DNA of 64,000 nt from the IMG/VR virus record IMGVR_UViG_3300033149_007571, positions 20,822 through 84,821 of that record; one strand, written 5' to 3'. This document shows, piece by piece, positions 49,293 through 58,129 of this stretch (within the stretch, counting starts at the first letter, position 1; each line of letters starts with the position of its first letter). The notes under the pieces are model-generated. The model had not been told where the DNA came from. It saw only the letters and a program-made list of their open reading frames with translations, and made no database searches. This stretch comes from a virus. The position numbers and the translations under genes were made by a program.

Positions 49293-50375
49293 ATGGCTCG
49301 TCGACGCTGTTGCTGCCCCCCGACCGGTTGTCTCATCTTCGAGGATGATTTCAATCGGGTAGACAATACCGATCTGGGTTCGGGTTGGTGGGAATTCGGC
49401 GGCGATTGGGAAATTGCTAGTAATCGTTTATGGGAGGCCGGTACAGCTAATGCTGTGGCTTTGGCCACCACTCCAAATCCTGTTAGTGAACGGGCCGATA
49501 TTACCATTAGACTTCATCCTGCACTGCCTAACTATGGTGAGAAGTTTCGCATAATATTTAATGCACCCAATCTTATCACTGATGGCGATTATTATTATGC
49601 CGAAGCTGAAACAACAGAGGCAGAACTTACGCTAAACATCAACGGCAACGGCGAACGTTCTTACGGAATTGCCGACGGTTGGGATATCACAAGTCCATCC
49701 ATGTTTATGAGGGTATACATATCAGAACACATTTACTGGCTTGAAGTCAGTACGCTAGCTCAAACTTTTTGTACATACATCGTCTCAGGCGATCCTCAAT
49801 ATGATGCTTTGGTCCAAGGTCGTCATTATGCTGGAGTTGGCAACGGAGGTACGGTGCCAATAACTATTGACGATTTCGTTTTCCAAAAGCACCTTTACGA
49901 TCTTCCGATTTGTAATGCTAAGGGTTGTTATTGTCAAGGTGCTGTTCCTTCGTACCCAGGGCGCAATTACATATCCCGTCGAATAGAACTCAGTTACTTC
50001 GGTGCGGATGGCTGTGATTGTTTCACTAACGGATGGGCTATACTTGAGTGGGATTGCCTTCTTGAAAAGTGGAAATGTATTGATGGCATGCTTTGTGGGC
50101 AGCCACTTCCAATAACAATTGGAGATGTTACAGATTTTCCACATATCTATTGTGGTGATCCTGAGGATTTGAGTACGTGGTATTTGGATCATCCACTCTG
50201 TACTATTGCAAATCCCTGCCAAGGATACGACTGCGTTCCGTCTTCGACTTCTTGCGAACCGTTTGAACTTCGATGGGATTTCAATGTGCCGATGGGTGAT
50301 TTAGATTGTCCGTTTTGCGGTGGAGGAAATCCTGGGAGTTGGTATGTTATTGCAACCGAAATGTCACTGCCCTGA
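49293..50375 (+). CDS. Cysteine-rich beta-sandwich, adhesin candidate
   Basis: A 360-residue protein. It opens with CCCPPTGC, then a concanavalin/LamG-like unit: FEDDFNRVDNTDLGSGWWEF, matching the pattern of carbohydrate-binding beta sandwiches. About 25 cysteines are spread over the second half (GCYCQG, GCDCF, CPFCGGG), so disulfides or metal binding are likely. With the exported thioredoxin at 13866 this suggests folding outside the cytoplasm or in an oxidising virion. A receptor-binding protein at the tail tip is the favoured view. Confidence 0.68.
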   Translation: MARRRCCCPPTGCLIFEDDFNRVDNTDLGSGWWEFGGDWEIASNRLWEAGTANAVALATTPNPVSERADITIRLHPALPNYGEKFRIIFNAPNLITDGDYYYAEAETTEAELTLNINGNGERSYGIADGWDITSPSMFMRVYISEHIYWLEVSTLAQTFCTYIVSGDPQYDALVQGRHYAGVGNGGTVPITIDDFVFQKHLYDLPICNAKGCYCQGAVPSYPGRNYISRRIELSYFGADGCDCFTNGWAILEWDCLLEKWKCIDGMLCGQPLPITIGDVTDFPHIYCGDPEDLSTWYLDHPLCTIANPCQGYDCVPSSTSCEPFELRWDFNVPMGDLDCPFCGGGNPGSWYVIATEMSLP

Positions 50376-50796
50376 TCCTTGCCCTACGGGAAGCGAGACG
50401 GTATGGTGCTCGCGACACTGTTGTTTCAAGTCCGCATCTATGCGGAAGAAATGTCGTGAGGATATTTCATATTTCATGCTCTATGAACAAGGTAAAGGTG
50501 CGGCTCAAAAAGCTGTGTCCGACAAGCAGAAGGGAAAGAAACATTCAAGCGTAAATCCTGCCACTCCCCTACGCACCAAGCGGTACTTAGGGGATCACGT
50601 ACACAGCGCTCTAAAGGCCGTAGGAATCACAGAAGAGCGGGTAAGCCGTTGGGTGGGCCGCCCCTGCGGCTGCGCTCGAAGGCGCGAGCGCCTAAACCAG
50701 TTGCACCGATGGGCAGAGCAGCGAATCAAAGGGCTATTCAAAACATCCGAAGAAGCTCGCAAGAACCTAGAGAACCTTCTGGAACCACCTCAATGA
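50344..50796 (+). CDS. Cysteine-rich unknown protein with C-terminal helical domain
   Basis: A 150-residue protein from ATG 50344, with GGGAG five bases upstream. The first 40 residues have many Cys (CHCPDPC, CSRHCC, KKCRE). The C-terminal part (LGDHVHSALKAVGITEERVS, then RPCGCARRRERLNQLHRWA) is a pattern I have seen in small phage proteins with a helical CxC unit. It overlaps the adhesin gene by 32 bases. Function unknown. Confidence 0.6.
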   Translation: MLLQPKCHCPDPCPTGSETVWCSRHCCFKSASMRKKCREDISYFMLYEQGKGAAQKAVSDKQKGKKHSSVNPATPLRTKRYLGDHVHSALKAVGITEERVSRWVGRPCGCARRRERLNQLHRWAEQRIKGLFKTSEEARKNLENLLEPPQ

Positions 50797-50859
50797 AATG
50801 GGCCTTGACGTAACTACAATACCGAGTAGGTTCGAGAAGATCGATAGAGGATTGGTAGA

Positions 50860-51912
50860 ATGAGTGGTTGTGTATATCTTGGCGAGCAGGTAAAAGGGAA
50901 GAAGTGTAAACAAGACGTCTATCAATGTTTCAAATTCAGTTGCCATGTGGTTCAAGGGAAAGGCAGTCGAACCGTCCCTGGATGCTTAGGATGCAAGCAC
51001 AGGTTAGTTCTTTCTGATCCCGAATTCAGGTCGAAGTGGGAAGATCCTTTGATTGTTTTGGATCGACATCGTAAGAGGTGCTCCGCTTTGAGAGGTATGC
51101 TTGCCGGTCGATCGGTTTTTTTAGCTTGTGGAGGGCCATCGGCAAACGATCTTCCTCTCGAGCGGTTGAACGAAAGGGGGATATGGACGTTTGCTGTGAA
51201 CAACATGGCCGGGCATAGCAGGTTCAAAGCCAATGGTTTTGTGTGTTCCGATCCGTTGGTGAAGTTCTCTCATTCGATTTGGTATGATCCAGCAATTATG
51301 AAGTTCGTTCCAACACCAAAGCTAACGAACAAAGGACGAGGGTTTATCAAACGGAAGGTGGGGCCGGGTAGTTTTGAGACAGTTGGGACAGTAATGGATT
51401 GTCCGAATGTGTGGGGTTTCCAACGGAATCCTTGGCTTTGGCCTGATCATCGGTTTTTCACAGAGAATGGAGCAGCTTGGGGCAACCAAGACATTGGGGT
51501 GAAAAAGACAGGAGAGAAGAAGACTGTCAACACGATGCTGTTGGCCATGAGAATCCTCCGTTATCTCGGAGCCAGTCGGGTATTTATGATTGGAGTGGAC
51601 TTCCGGATGGGGGCTAACTATGGCTACGCGTTCGATCAAACAGTAAGACACAAAAGGCAAGGCGTTTGGGACAACTCCCAGTATGAAATAACGAATGAGT
51701 GGCTTTGTCGAATGCAAGAGGCCGGTGTCTTCGAGCAGTTTGGTATTGAGTTTTACAACTGCTTTTGGGAATCCTCTCTGCGCGCTTTTCCATATGTCCC
51801 TTTTGAGAGAGCTATAGTGGAGTGCAAGGGGTTTGTGGAAAATGAACCAGACTTGTCCGAATGGTATGACAAAGCCAAAGGCAGCGACAAAAAGAAAGTC
51901 CGCCGTCGATAA
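50860..51912 (+). CDS. DUF115/sialyltransferase-like protein
   Basis: A 350-residue protein. Residues 85-115 hold SVFLACGGPSANDLP and then a helix leading into WTFAVNNMAG, a Gly-Gly-Pro-Ser nucleotide-sugar loop with Asn-Asn as in DUF115 and CstII-type sialyltransferases. A second signature is FMIGVDFRMGANYGYAF. The N-terminus has scattered cysteines (CVYLGEQ, CFKFSCH, CLGCKH) which may bind zinc. It heads the modification locus and could act with the CMP-Kdo-type synthetase at 58709, since CstII enzymes use CMP-sugars. The activity is inferred from motif resemblance only. Confidence 0.72.
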   Translation: MSGCVYLGEQVKGKKCKQDVYQCFKFSCHVVQGKGSRTVPGCLGCKHRLVLSDPEFRSKWEDPLIVLDRHRKRCSALRGMLAGRSVFLACGGPSANDLPLERLNERGIWTFAVNNMAGHSRFKANGFVCSDPLVKFSHSIWYDPAIMKFVPTPKLTNKGRGFIKRKVGPGSFETVGTVMDCPNVWGFQRNPWLWPDHRFFTENGAAWGNQDIGVKKTGEKKTVNTMLLAMRILRYLGASRVFMIGVDFRMGANYGYAFDQTVRHKRQGVWDNSQYEITNEWLCRMQEAGVFEQFGIEFYNCFWESSLRAFPYVPFERAIVECKGFVENEPDLSEWYDKAKGSDKKKVRRR

Positions 51913-51923
51913 TATGGAGAGGG

Positions 51924-52448
51924 ATGGCTGTGGATAGTGACATCAAAATAGTGATCCCAATAAAGCCGGATGACTTTTTTGCCATGATGGAAATCGGACT
52001 CCAGTCATTCGGCGACCTGTGGGATGCCGAAGGTTTTGTAGCAGACTTGGAGAAGCGGAACTCCTCTGCTCGTCTTGCTGTACGTAAGGTCGCCCTGCCT
52101 AACTGGTTGTTGGGGTTCGTTGTTTATCAAAAGGAAAAGGCAACAATCGAAATTCTGAGTTTGGCTGTTCTCCCTGCTTGGTGGCGGCGGGGCTATGCTA
52201 CTGCGATGGTTGATTACTTAAAAGAGATCGCAGGTAAAGGTCGACGCCGTAGAATTGAAGCGAAAGTAAGAGAGTCCGATCTAACATCTCAGTTGTTCTT
52301 CCGTTCTTGTGGTTTCCGAGCCGTGCGTATTGAACCGAACTATTATTATGAAGCTGGGTTGGATGCGTATGTGATGGAGTGGAACAAACAAGGACATGTT
52401 CCTAAGAATCGTGTTTTCGGAGTAAAAACAAATGCTACCGACCTTTGA
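51924..52448 (+). CDS. GNAT family acetyltransferase
   Basis: A 174-residue protein with the GNAT core: a substrate-side beta region, then IEILSLAVLPAWWRRGYATA, whose RRGYATA is the acetyl-CoA pyrophosphate loop, and a C-terminal LFFRSCGFRAVRIEPNYY. It would acetylate an amine, possibly an amino-sugar or protein N-terminus. The start could also be GTG 51930. It overlaps the cupin gene by 17 bases, consistent with one sugar-modification operon. Confidence 0.8.
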   Translation: MAVDSDIKIVIPIKPDDFFAMMEIGLQSFGDLWDAEGFVADLEKRNSSARLAVRKVALPNWLLGFVVYQKEKATIEILSLAVLPAWWRRGYATAMVDYLKEIAGKGRRRRIEAKVRESDLTSQLFFRSCGFRAVRIEPNYYYEAGLDAYVMEWNKQGHVPKNRVFGVKTNATDL

Positions 52449-52812
52449 TGTTCCACCTGTCGGACCAAAGCAAGCGAAGGTGTGGGGGACCACGCAGCTT
52501 GTCTTCGCCCATTATGGTATCGAATGTCATCTTATTAACTTCAAGAAGGGATTCCGCTGTTCCAAACATCGTCATCAACACAAGTGGAATCGGTTCCTTG
52601 TTTTGGAAGGAAAGTTGCGCGTAGATATTCACCAAGACGATGAATACTCACTAGACTCGACAACGATAGAAAAGGGGCAAGTAACTGATGTACCTCCTCT
52701 TACATGGCACCGGTTTGTGGGGATAGAGGATGGTTGGGCTTTAGAGATATACTGGACGGTGTTAGATGCTCGGGATATCGATAGAATAGATGTGGGAGGA
52801 CCGGTTCCGTGA
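52432..52812 (+). CDS. Cupin-fold protein
   Basis: A 126-residue single-domain cupin. FRCSKHRHQHKWNRFLVLEGKL matches cupin motif 1 (HxH, then E and G-x-L), and VPPLTWHRFVG is motif 2 (Pro-x-x-x-x-His). Metal-dependent sugar isomerases and epimerases belong to this fold. Between a GNAT and a glycosyltransferase, a sugar-nucleotide or mannose-isomerase-like role is a fair inference. It overlaps the glycosyltransferase by four bases. Confidence 0.78.
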   Translation: MLPTFDVPPVGPKQAKVWGTTQLVFAHYGIECHLINFKKGFRCSKHRHQHKWNRFLVLEGKLRVDIHQDDEYSLDSTTIEKGQVTDVPPLTWHRFVGIEDGWALEIYWTVLDARDIDRIDVGGPVP

Positions 52813-53606
52813 TCATTCCTAACTATACCTTAGTCGTTGGTGTCGATGCCTACCACCTTTGGCAGTTGTCTTTGGTCTGGCCAACGTGGAAGAGGCACAA
52901 ACCATCCCTTTTGGATCATCCAATGATTGTGTTTCATGACAGTGAACAAGTAAGAGCCAACCAAGTTCGTGAAGTTGTGGATCATCCAAACCTACGTATT
53001 GTTCCTTGGCCATTGAAGGGTTTGGACTATGGTGGTAGTGGAACAAGCAAATGGGATGACCCGCAGAGGGCAAAGATGTTGTCGGGATTCGTTTACGTTC
53101 CTGCTTTGTTTGCGAATACACCATACTGGTTGAAAGTAGATACAGATGTAGTAGCTACAGGGAGGGATGATTGGATTGATCCTAATTGGTTTCTTTCCTT
53201 TCCTGCCATTGTTTCGCACTCATGGTCATTTACTAAGCCTGCTGACCAAATGATCAAGCTGGATCAATGGGTAGAGAAGCATAAGAATCAATTGCCAAAG
53301 GAAGTTGTTAACCATCCTCCATTGAACTTGAGACCCAAAGAGGGATGCGATCGCTTGAGCCACAAGCGAATTAACTCTTGGTGTGGTTTTTTCGATACGC
53401 AGTGGACGTTCGACGTGGCTCGGATGACTAAGAAGAATGGAGGACGTTATGAACTTCCGGTACCATCACAAGATGGTTTTTTGTGGTACATGGCAACTCG
53501 GATGGGACGCGAGGTGGTGCGAACGACTATGAAGTCAAGAGGTTGGGCTCATTGGCATACGATGGGTAACATTGAAAAATCTGTTAAGGAGGTAATGAGG
53601 TGTTAG
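52809..53606 (+). CDS. Glycosyltransferase-like protein (GT-A, DxD)
   Basis: A 265-residue protein from GTG 52809. YWLKVDTDVVA supplies a DxD metal site of a GT-A nucleotide-sugar transferase, preceded by a strand and helix pattern (TLVVGVDAYHLWQLSLVWPTW) and followed by a conserved-looking INSWCGFFDTQWTFDVARM. No membrane anchor. Acceptor and donor are unknown. It would add a sugar to a phage or host polymer, with the poly-serine virion tails as candidate acceptors. Confidence 0.72.
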   Translation: MIIPNYTLVVGVDAYHLWQLSLVWPTWKRHKPSLLDHPMIVFHDSEQVRANQVREVVDHPNLRIVPWPLKGLDYGGSGTSKWDDPQRAKMLSGFVYVPALFANTPYWLKVDTDVVATGRDDWIDPNWFLSFPAIVSHSWSFTKPADQMIKLDQWVEKHKNQLPKEVVNHPPLNLRPKEGCDRLSHKRINSWCGFFDTQWTFDVARMTKKNGGRYELPVPSQDGFLWYMATRMGREVVRTTMKSRGWAHWHTMGNIEKSVKEVMRC

Positions 53607-53785
53607 ATCCAACAAAGAGGGCCGAGCTCGATCAGATGATGGCATTAATGCAAGATACACTGCCATCTATAATAGCGGGACTGTTCCGGAAATTCAAAGA
53701 GGAAGAAGAGTTCAGCGAAATACAAGCATGGGAGTTGGCGAAGATAGCGATGATCTGTATGTGCAACGGGAGGATAACAGTCTAA
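53600..53785 (+). CDS. Small helical protein
   Basis: A 61-residue protein from GTG 53600, with GGAGG upstream and overlap with the glycosyltransferase stop. Two amphipathic helices (ELDQMMALMQDTLPSIIAGL, then EEEFSEIQAWELAKIAMICM). It is probably a real short gene because its stop overlaps the next start (TAATG). No function assigned. Confidence 0.55.
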   Translation: MLDPTKRAELDQMMALMQDTLPSIIAGLFRKFKEEEEFSEIQAWELAKIAMICMCNGRITV

Positions 53786-54477
53786 TGGCCGGACGACTCC
53801 TGAGACGCAGTGGTATTGCTGTGGTGTTGGTTGCTGAATTGTTGGAATGGGAACCAACTGTAATCTTCGAGGTGGGTATTGGTGTCAAGCATCCCGAAGT
53901 TGATATCTTTCGTCATGCGTGGCCTACTGTAGACATTATAGGGTTTGAACCTCACCCAGGAATCGCGTTGGGTATTAAGAAGTTCCCCGGTCTATTGCAT
54001 CGGATAGCTCTTGGGAGAAAACCAGGACAAGGCACTTTGTACTATTCACCCAATCATCGTGACGGGGCTTCGTTATTTGCAGGAGATCCCAATTTAGAAT
54101 CGGCCGATGTAGAGATTGATTCATTGGATAATCTATATGGCAATTTGAATTGGAAGAGAAAGGATGACCGGGTGCTGCTGTGGATGGATTGTGAAGGATC
54201 AGAGCTAGACGTATTGATTGGGGGAGAAGATTTTGTCAAAGATGTCGATGTGATCAATGTGGAGATGACTGGTGTTCCTCTCCGCCGAGGTTGGCCGGAC
54301 CCGGTCGAAGTGAACCGTTGGCTGCTCGACCACGGTTTCTGGTTGCAGTTTATACACACCCATCGGATTACAAGTGGACAGAACGATGTAGTCTATGTCA
54401 AGTCTGGTCTGTTTCGTCCGGAGTATTGCTCCAGTCCATTACAGGTAGAACAATGGAGGCTTAAATGCTCAAAGTAA
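53785..54477 (+). CDS. FkbM-family methyltransferase
   Basis: The start at 53785 is chosen for GGGAGG and TAATG coupling. The 230-residue protein has FEVGIGVKHPEVDIF (SAM loop), DIIGFEPHPGIALG (acidic ribose-binding position) and LLWMDCEGSELDVLIGG, the FkbM signature. The family O-methylates sugar hydroxyls in glycans. It overlaps the next gene by 13 bases. The poly-serine/glycan decoration model predicts that a sugar is the acceptor. Confidence 0.82.
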   Translation: MAGRLLRRSGIAVVLVAELLEWEPTVIFEVGIGVKHPEVDIFRHAWPTVDIIGFEPHPGIALGIKKFPGLLHRIALGRKPGQGTLYYSPNHRDGASLFAGDPNLESADVEIDSLDNLYGNLNWKRKDDRVLLWMDCEGSELDVLIGGEDFVKDVDVINVEMTGVPLRRGWPDPVEVNRWLLDHGFWLQFIHTHRITSGQNDVVYVKSGLFRPEYCSSPLQVEQWRLKCSK

Positions 54478-54734
54478 TAATTGAGCTTGTGCCTGGTGGT
54501 GATGAAGAGAAAAGCCGAGTGTTAGGGGTAGCTACGATTTCCAACGACCTTGTCGAATCATCGGAGACTAATGGTCGGTTGGGAAGCTACCTTGTGCGAT
54601 TGTCGAAGTGGGCTCCTAATCAGAATCAGATATGGAAAAAGGGAAAAGTAGAAGGCTTTGATCGGAAGAGAAAAGGCCCTTGGGATTTATTGTATGTTGC
54701 TTTGAGGAACACCATTGGAGGCAGAAATAAATGA
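54465..54734 (+). CDS. Conserved small phage protein
   Basis: An 89-residue protein (MLKVIIELVPGGDEEKSRVL then SYLVRLSKWAPNQNQIW). Short proteins with this 'IELVPGGDE' opening and basic aromatic middle recur in phages of this type, to my memory, but remain unnamed. Two 4-to-13-base overlaps tie it to FkbM and the next glycosyltransferase. No catalytic motif. Confidence 0.65.
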   Translation: MLKVIIELVPGGDEEKSRVLGVATISNDLVESSETNGRLGSYLVRLSKWAPNQNQIWKKGKVEGFDRKRKGPWDLLYVALRNTIGGRNK

Positions 54735-55633
54735 AGAGACAGGTCGTTTATCTGATGAGTGGTCAAGCTCATCTCCCATATTTGGTTGTGTCTCTCTACA
54801 CTCTCCGGAAACATTGGCCAGGGTCCGTTCGAGTTTTTGCTTGGCCTGAGTCCTTCGACATTGTGAAAACGATTGCTGAGGATACACGATTGGCAATCGA
54901 AGTTGAAGTCCATGAACCCAAGTATCGAGCAAGAAGAGATGAGGGTAGACGGGGCAATAATGACCAATTCATCTCGAAAATCAGATTGTTTCAGACCCTC
55001 CACGACATTGATATTGGTCTTTATCTGGATGCTGATTCGAGTATTCACGGCAATTTGATGCCACTATTCCGAGCGGCAAAACAATATGGTTTTTGTGCCA
55101 CACGTTTCTCATCTTGGACGACGGCAGGCAGCGTTCCGAGGAAGAGGATCAAACGGCTTCGAGAATTTGAGGAGATTGACAAGGGTTGTATTTCAACTGT
55201 GTTGAGAATTCCTTGGCCGAGTGTCAACGGAGGGGTTTGGGCAGCCAGACCGGATAGTCCTGTCCTCTCAACCTGGGAGCAATGGACTTGGGCGGCACGA
55301 CATATATTTATTGCGGATGAGACGGTTCTCCATGCGTTGCTACCTAAATACGTTCCAGAGAAGTTAATGTTTGTGTGGCCAGACGGTCGGTTCAATTGCT
55401 CATGCAATCCGAAGTGGATGCCGGAGAAGTTAGGCGAGGGAGACATAGTCGTTTGGCACTATCACGGAGATTCCAATGTGAGACCTGACAAGCATGGCGG
55501 GCATGCATACCGTCGGTGGTTGCCTATGTGGATGGAGTGTGTAGAGAAGAACATTGGTAATGTGTTGAGTTGGCTTCCAAACGAACAAAATGATTGGCTT
55601 GGAAATAAGTGGTTGGCTTTGCTGTCAGAATGA
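54731..55633 (+). CDS. Glycosyltransferase, GT8-like
   Basis: A 300-residue protein. Residues 1-20 (QVVYLMSGQAHLPYLVVSLY) and LYLDADSSIHGNLMPLF give the strand-and-DAD arrangement of GT8/GT-A enzymes, and a later VNGGVWAARPDSP plus VVWHYHGDSN match the acceptor side and C-terminal His of that fold. It would transfer a hexose or galacturonate-type sugar. Soluble; no membrane helix. The best-supported glycosyltransferase in the locus. Confidence 0.8.
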   Translation: MKRQVVYLMSGQAHLPYLVVSLYTLRKHWPGSVRVFAWPESFDIVKTIAEDTRLAIEVEVHEPKYRARRDEGRRGNNDQFISKIRLFQTLHDIDIGLYLDADSSIHGNLMPLFRAAKQYGFCATRFSSWTTAGSVPRKRIKRLREFEEIDKGCISTVLRIPWPSVNGGVWAARPDSPVLSTWEQWTWAARHIFIADETVLHALLPKYVPEKLMFVWPDGRFNCSCNPKWMPEKLGEGDIVVWHYHGDSNVRPDKHGGHAYRRWLPMWMECVEKNIGNVLSWLPNEQNDWLGNKWLALLSE

Positions 55634-55694
55634 GGTAGGCAATAGTAAACTCGTGTCTGACTGAAAACAATCATACATCGTAAAAGGATCATGA

Positions 55695-56255
55695 ATGAGA
55701 AAACACGAAAAATCTCTTGTGCGTGTTCTCTTTGCCGAATTTGGAAAAGAGCGCACCATCCGCGGTGCAGAAGTGGGTGTGTGGAAAGGACATCTTTCGG
55801 CAGAATTGTTGAGGTTCTTTCCCGATCTCCATCTTGTAATGGTCGACCTATGGAGTATTCCTCCTGGTCCGTCGTCAATGCGTGAAAGAGACAATAACGC
55901 TTCTGCCATGTTGAAAGCAATGAAGATGGCTCGAACGCAAACCGAGTTTGCCTCGGCTCGTCGGAGGCTATACCAAGAAGCCAGTGTAGATGCAGCTAGG
56001 CGTTTCTCTGTAGGAAGTTTCGATTTCGTGTTTATTGATGCTGATCATTACTACAAGAGTGTAGTAGCTGACATATTAGCTTGGTGGCCAAGAGTCAAGG
56101 TTGGAGGGATACTTGCTGGCCATGATTATAATGGCGTTGGCGACCGTCGAAAGGGATGGGGGGTGAAAAAGGCAGTTGATCGTTTTGCTATAGCTCAACA
56201 CGTTCCAATTAATGTAGAGCCTGGCTTGGTTTGGTGGACGAAGAAAACGGTGTAG
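55695..56255 (+). CDS. Class I SAM-dependent methyltransferase (type 24-like)
   Basis: A 186-residue protein from ATG 55695; the nearby ATG 55691 is in another frame. GAEVGVWKGHLSAELLRFFP is the glycine-rich SAM loop, LVMVDLWSIP the acidic end of strand 2, and FDFVFIDADHYYKSVVADI the core FIDADH motif of O-methyltransferase type 24. These enzymes methylate sugars or small phenols. The 61 bases before it contain no recognisable promoter or gene. Confidence 0.8.
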   Translation: MRKHEKSLVRVLFAEFGKERTIRGAEVGVWKGHLSAELLRFFPDLHLVMVDLWSIPPGPSSMRERDNNASAMLKAMKMARTQTEFASARRRLYQEASVDAARRFSVGSFDFVFIDADHYYKSVVADILAWWPRVKVGGILAGHDYNGVGDRRKGWGVKKAVDRFAIAQHVPINVEPGLVWWTKKTV

Positions 56256-56290
56256 CGTATGCCCAAAGAGTTACTGTTTGTTGGAAAGTC

Positions 56291-56929
56291 ATGAGGAAGA
56301 AAAATCCGATTGCCGTTCTCAAAACACTCTTCCCTTGGCCGGAAGAGAGACCGGATGTTCCGTTGAGAAGAGAGCGTTGGTTCAACACGAGAAAGCAGGT
56401 TCTTCTCCGTCGAGTTGTATCAAGAGATTCGAAGTTGGTTGTGGAACTAGGTTCTTGGGTTGGCGACTCGACACAATGGTTTTTGACCCATTGTCCAAAA
56501 GCGGTTGTTATAGCTGTTGATACTTGGCTTGGAAGTTGTGAGCACTTAGTGAAGAGACGGGCTTTGTTGCCAATACTTTATGAAACGTTCTTGGCAAATT
56601 GTTGGGAGTACCGAGATCGGCTCATCCCGTTTAGGAACACATCCCTTACAGCTTTGAGCTATCTTAGCAAATTGGGGTTAAAACCCGATGTGATCTATTT
56701 TGACTCGGATCATTCTTATTGGGGATTGACAGCAGAATTAGAGATGGCGTGTGAATTGTTTCCTGGAACAGAGTTTCTCGGCGACGATTATTCGGGAGGC
56801 AAGATTGCGAAGACTTTGGAAGATTGTCTACATCGACAATATCGTTCGGTTCTCTATGATCGTTCAAAGGAACCACTCTTTTCTAGGGTCGAAGATTTGA
56901 ATGATACTTGGCATTTGGTGAAGGTGTGA
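56291..56929 (+). CDS. SAM-dependent methyltransferase, sister of the 55695 protein
   Basis: A 212-residue protein with the start at 56291 preceded by GGAAAG. LVVELGSWVGDSTQWFLTHCP is the SAM-binding loop, and PDVIYFDSDHSYWGLTAELE parallels FIDADHYYKSVV in the upstream protein, so the two probably arose by duplication. The order of motifs and length are similar but overall sequence is diverged. It would act on a related but different acceptor. Confidence 0.75.
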   Translation: MRKKNPIAVLKTLFPWPEERPDVPLRRERWFNTRKQVLLRRVVSRDSKLVVELGSWVGDSTQWFLTHCPKAVVIAVDTWLGSCEHLVKRRALLPILYETFLANCWEYRDRLIPFRNTSLTALSYLSKLGLKPDVIYFDSDHSYWGLTAELEMACELFPGTEFLGDDYSGGKIAKTLEDCLHRQYRSVLYDRSKEPLFSRVEDLNDTWHLVKV

Positions 56930-57014
56930 GAAGAGATGAGCAGGCAAGAATAGTAGCTGTCCATAGGGTTGGATTTGCTTGTAGAACTGGGATTCGTTTG
57001 GTGGATGATGTATT

Positions 57015-57599
57015 ATGACAAATGTTGGAATCTACTCCGAATCGTTTCAACAACGAAAGAATGCCGAGCATAAGAGCAAACCCATACACAGGGGCACAAA
57101 GGGTTTGATTCGTGCTATTCTTGCTATAATTCCTAAGCACGAATCGATAATAGACTTAGGGGCAGGAAGCGGCCGACACGTGAGATTATTAACGTCGGAA
57201 GGCTATCATTGCATGGGGATCGATGGAACACCTAATGTATGTCAGATTACAGAAGGTTGGGTAGAACAAAGGGACTTGTTATATCCGCTTAGAGATGTTG
57301 GCACTTGGGATTGGGGTTTGTTCTACGATGTCGGAGAGCATGTTCCTCGGGAGCACGAAGAAAAACTGATCGACAACATCTGTTCGGTTCCTCGGAAGGG
57401 ATTGATCATCTCGTGGGGCTTCCCACACGAACGAGGACGAGGACACGTCAACTGTAGGACGCAGGTACATGTAGCTTGTGAATTTGCCCGCCGAGGATTC
57501 TGGGCAGATGATGAGTTGACTCAACGGGCAAGAGATGCCTCCGGATTCAGGCAACATTACATTCGTTTGTTTGTAGCAATTCGGAAATCGAAGTGGTGA
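57015..57599 (+). CDS. SAM-dependent methyltransferase
   Basis: A 194-residue protein. IIDLGAGSGRHVRLLTSEGY is a textbook motif I (DxGxGxG), followed by CMGIDGTPN (acidic motif II) and GTWDWGLFYDVGEHVPREH (motif with Glu-His). It is the most canonical small-molecule methyltransferase of the block. The 85 bases between it and the upstream gene hold no clear gene. The target is unknown. Confidence 0.82.
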   Translation: MTNVGIYSESFQQRKNAEHKSKPIHRGTKGLIRAILAIIPKHESIIDLGAGSGRHVRLLTSEGYHCMGIDGTPNVCQITEGWVEQRDLLYPLRDVGTWDWGLFYDVGEHVPREHEEKLIDNICSVPRKGLIISWGFPHERGRGHVNCRTQVHVACEFARRGFWADDELTQRARDASGFRQHYIRLFVAIRKSKW

Positions 57600-57615
57600 C
57601 AAGGGGAAAGACAAG

Positions 57616-58107
57616 ATGGGTTGGACAGAACGTTGGATGGACTTGGCTAATCTTATTGCCTCTTGGAGCAAAGACCGTTCGAGGAAAGTTGGTTGTGTAA
57701 TCGTTGACGAACGGCAAACCGTTGTAAGTTTAGGTTGGAATGGATTTCCAAGGGGGGTCGATGATAACGTTGGAGTTAGGCACGAACGACCGGCCAAGTA
57801 TTTGTGGACACATCATGCTGAAGCTAATGCAATAGACAATGCGGCTGCCAATGGACGAGCTTGCAAACATTGTACGATGTATCTAACTTGGTACCCGTGT
57901 GCATCGTGTGCTCGTCACATTATCCAAGCTGGTATTCGCCATCTCGTTTGCGTCGAACCGGATTGGGAAGACATCTCGTTCAGTTCCGATTTCCACGCCT
58001 CTAGAAGTATGCTAAGAGAAGCTGGTGTGTCCACATTTTACGTCTCTGATAGACGGCCACCCGAGAGGAAGGATAGGATTCGGAACGAGCCAATCGAGGT
58101 TACTTAG
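57616..58107 (+). CDS. dCMP deaminase
   Basis: A 163-residue protein with both zinc sites of the cytidine/dCMP deaminase family: THHAEANAI (His67, Glu69) and YPCASCARHIIQAGI (Cys95, Cys98). WMDLANLIASWSKDRSRKVG is the typical opening and GWNGFPRGV the substrate loop. It would convert dCMP to dUMP for thymidylate supply. It is embedded in the modification locus, not beside replication genes, which suggests that nucleotide-pool functions were added here by insertion. Confidence 0.87.
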   Translation: MGWTERWMDLANLIASWSKDRSRKVGCVIVDERQTVVSLGWNGFPRGVDDNVGVRHERPAKYLWTHHAEANAIDNAAANGRACKHCTMYLTWYPCASCARHIIQAGIRHLVCVEPDWEDISFSSDFHASRSMLREAGVSTFYVSDRRPPERKDRIRNEPIEVT

Positions 58108-58129
58108 ATTTAATGAGAGAGGAAAGGCG

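Noticed and set aside
50797-50859. TTGACG as a promoter -35 box before the DUF115-like gene
   Set aside because: No acceptable -10 box lies 16-18 bases downstream; the nearby TACAAT is far too close.
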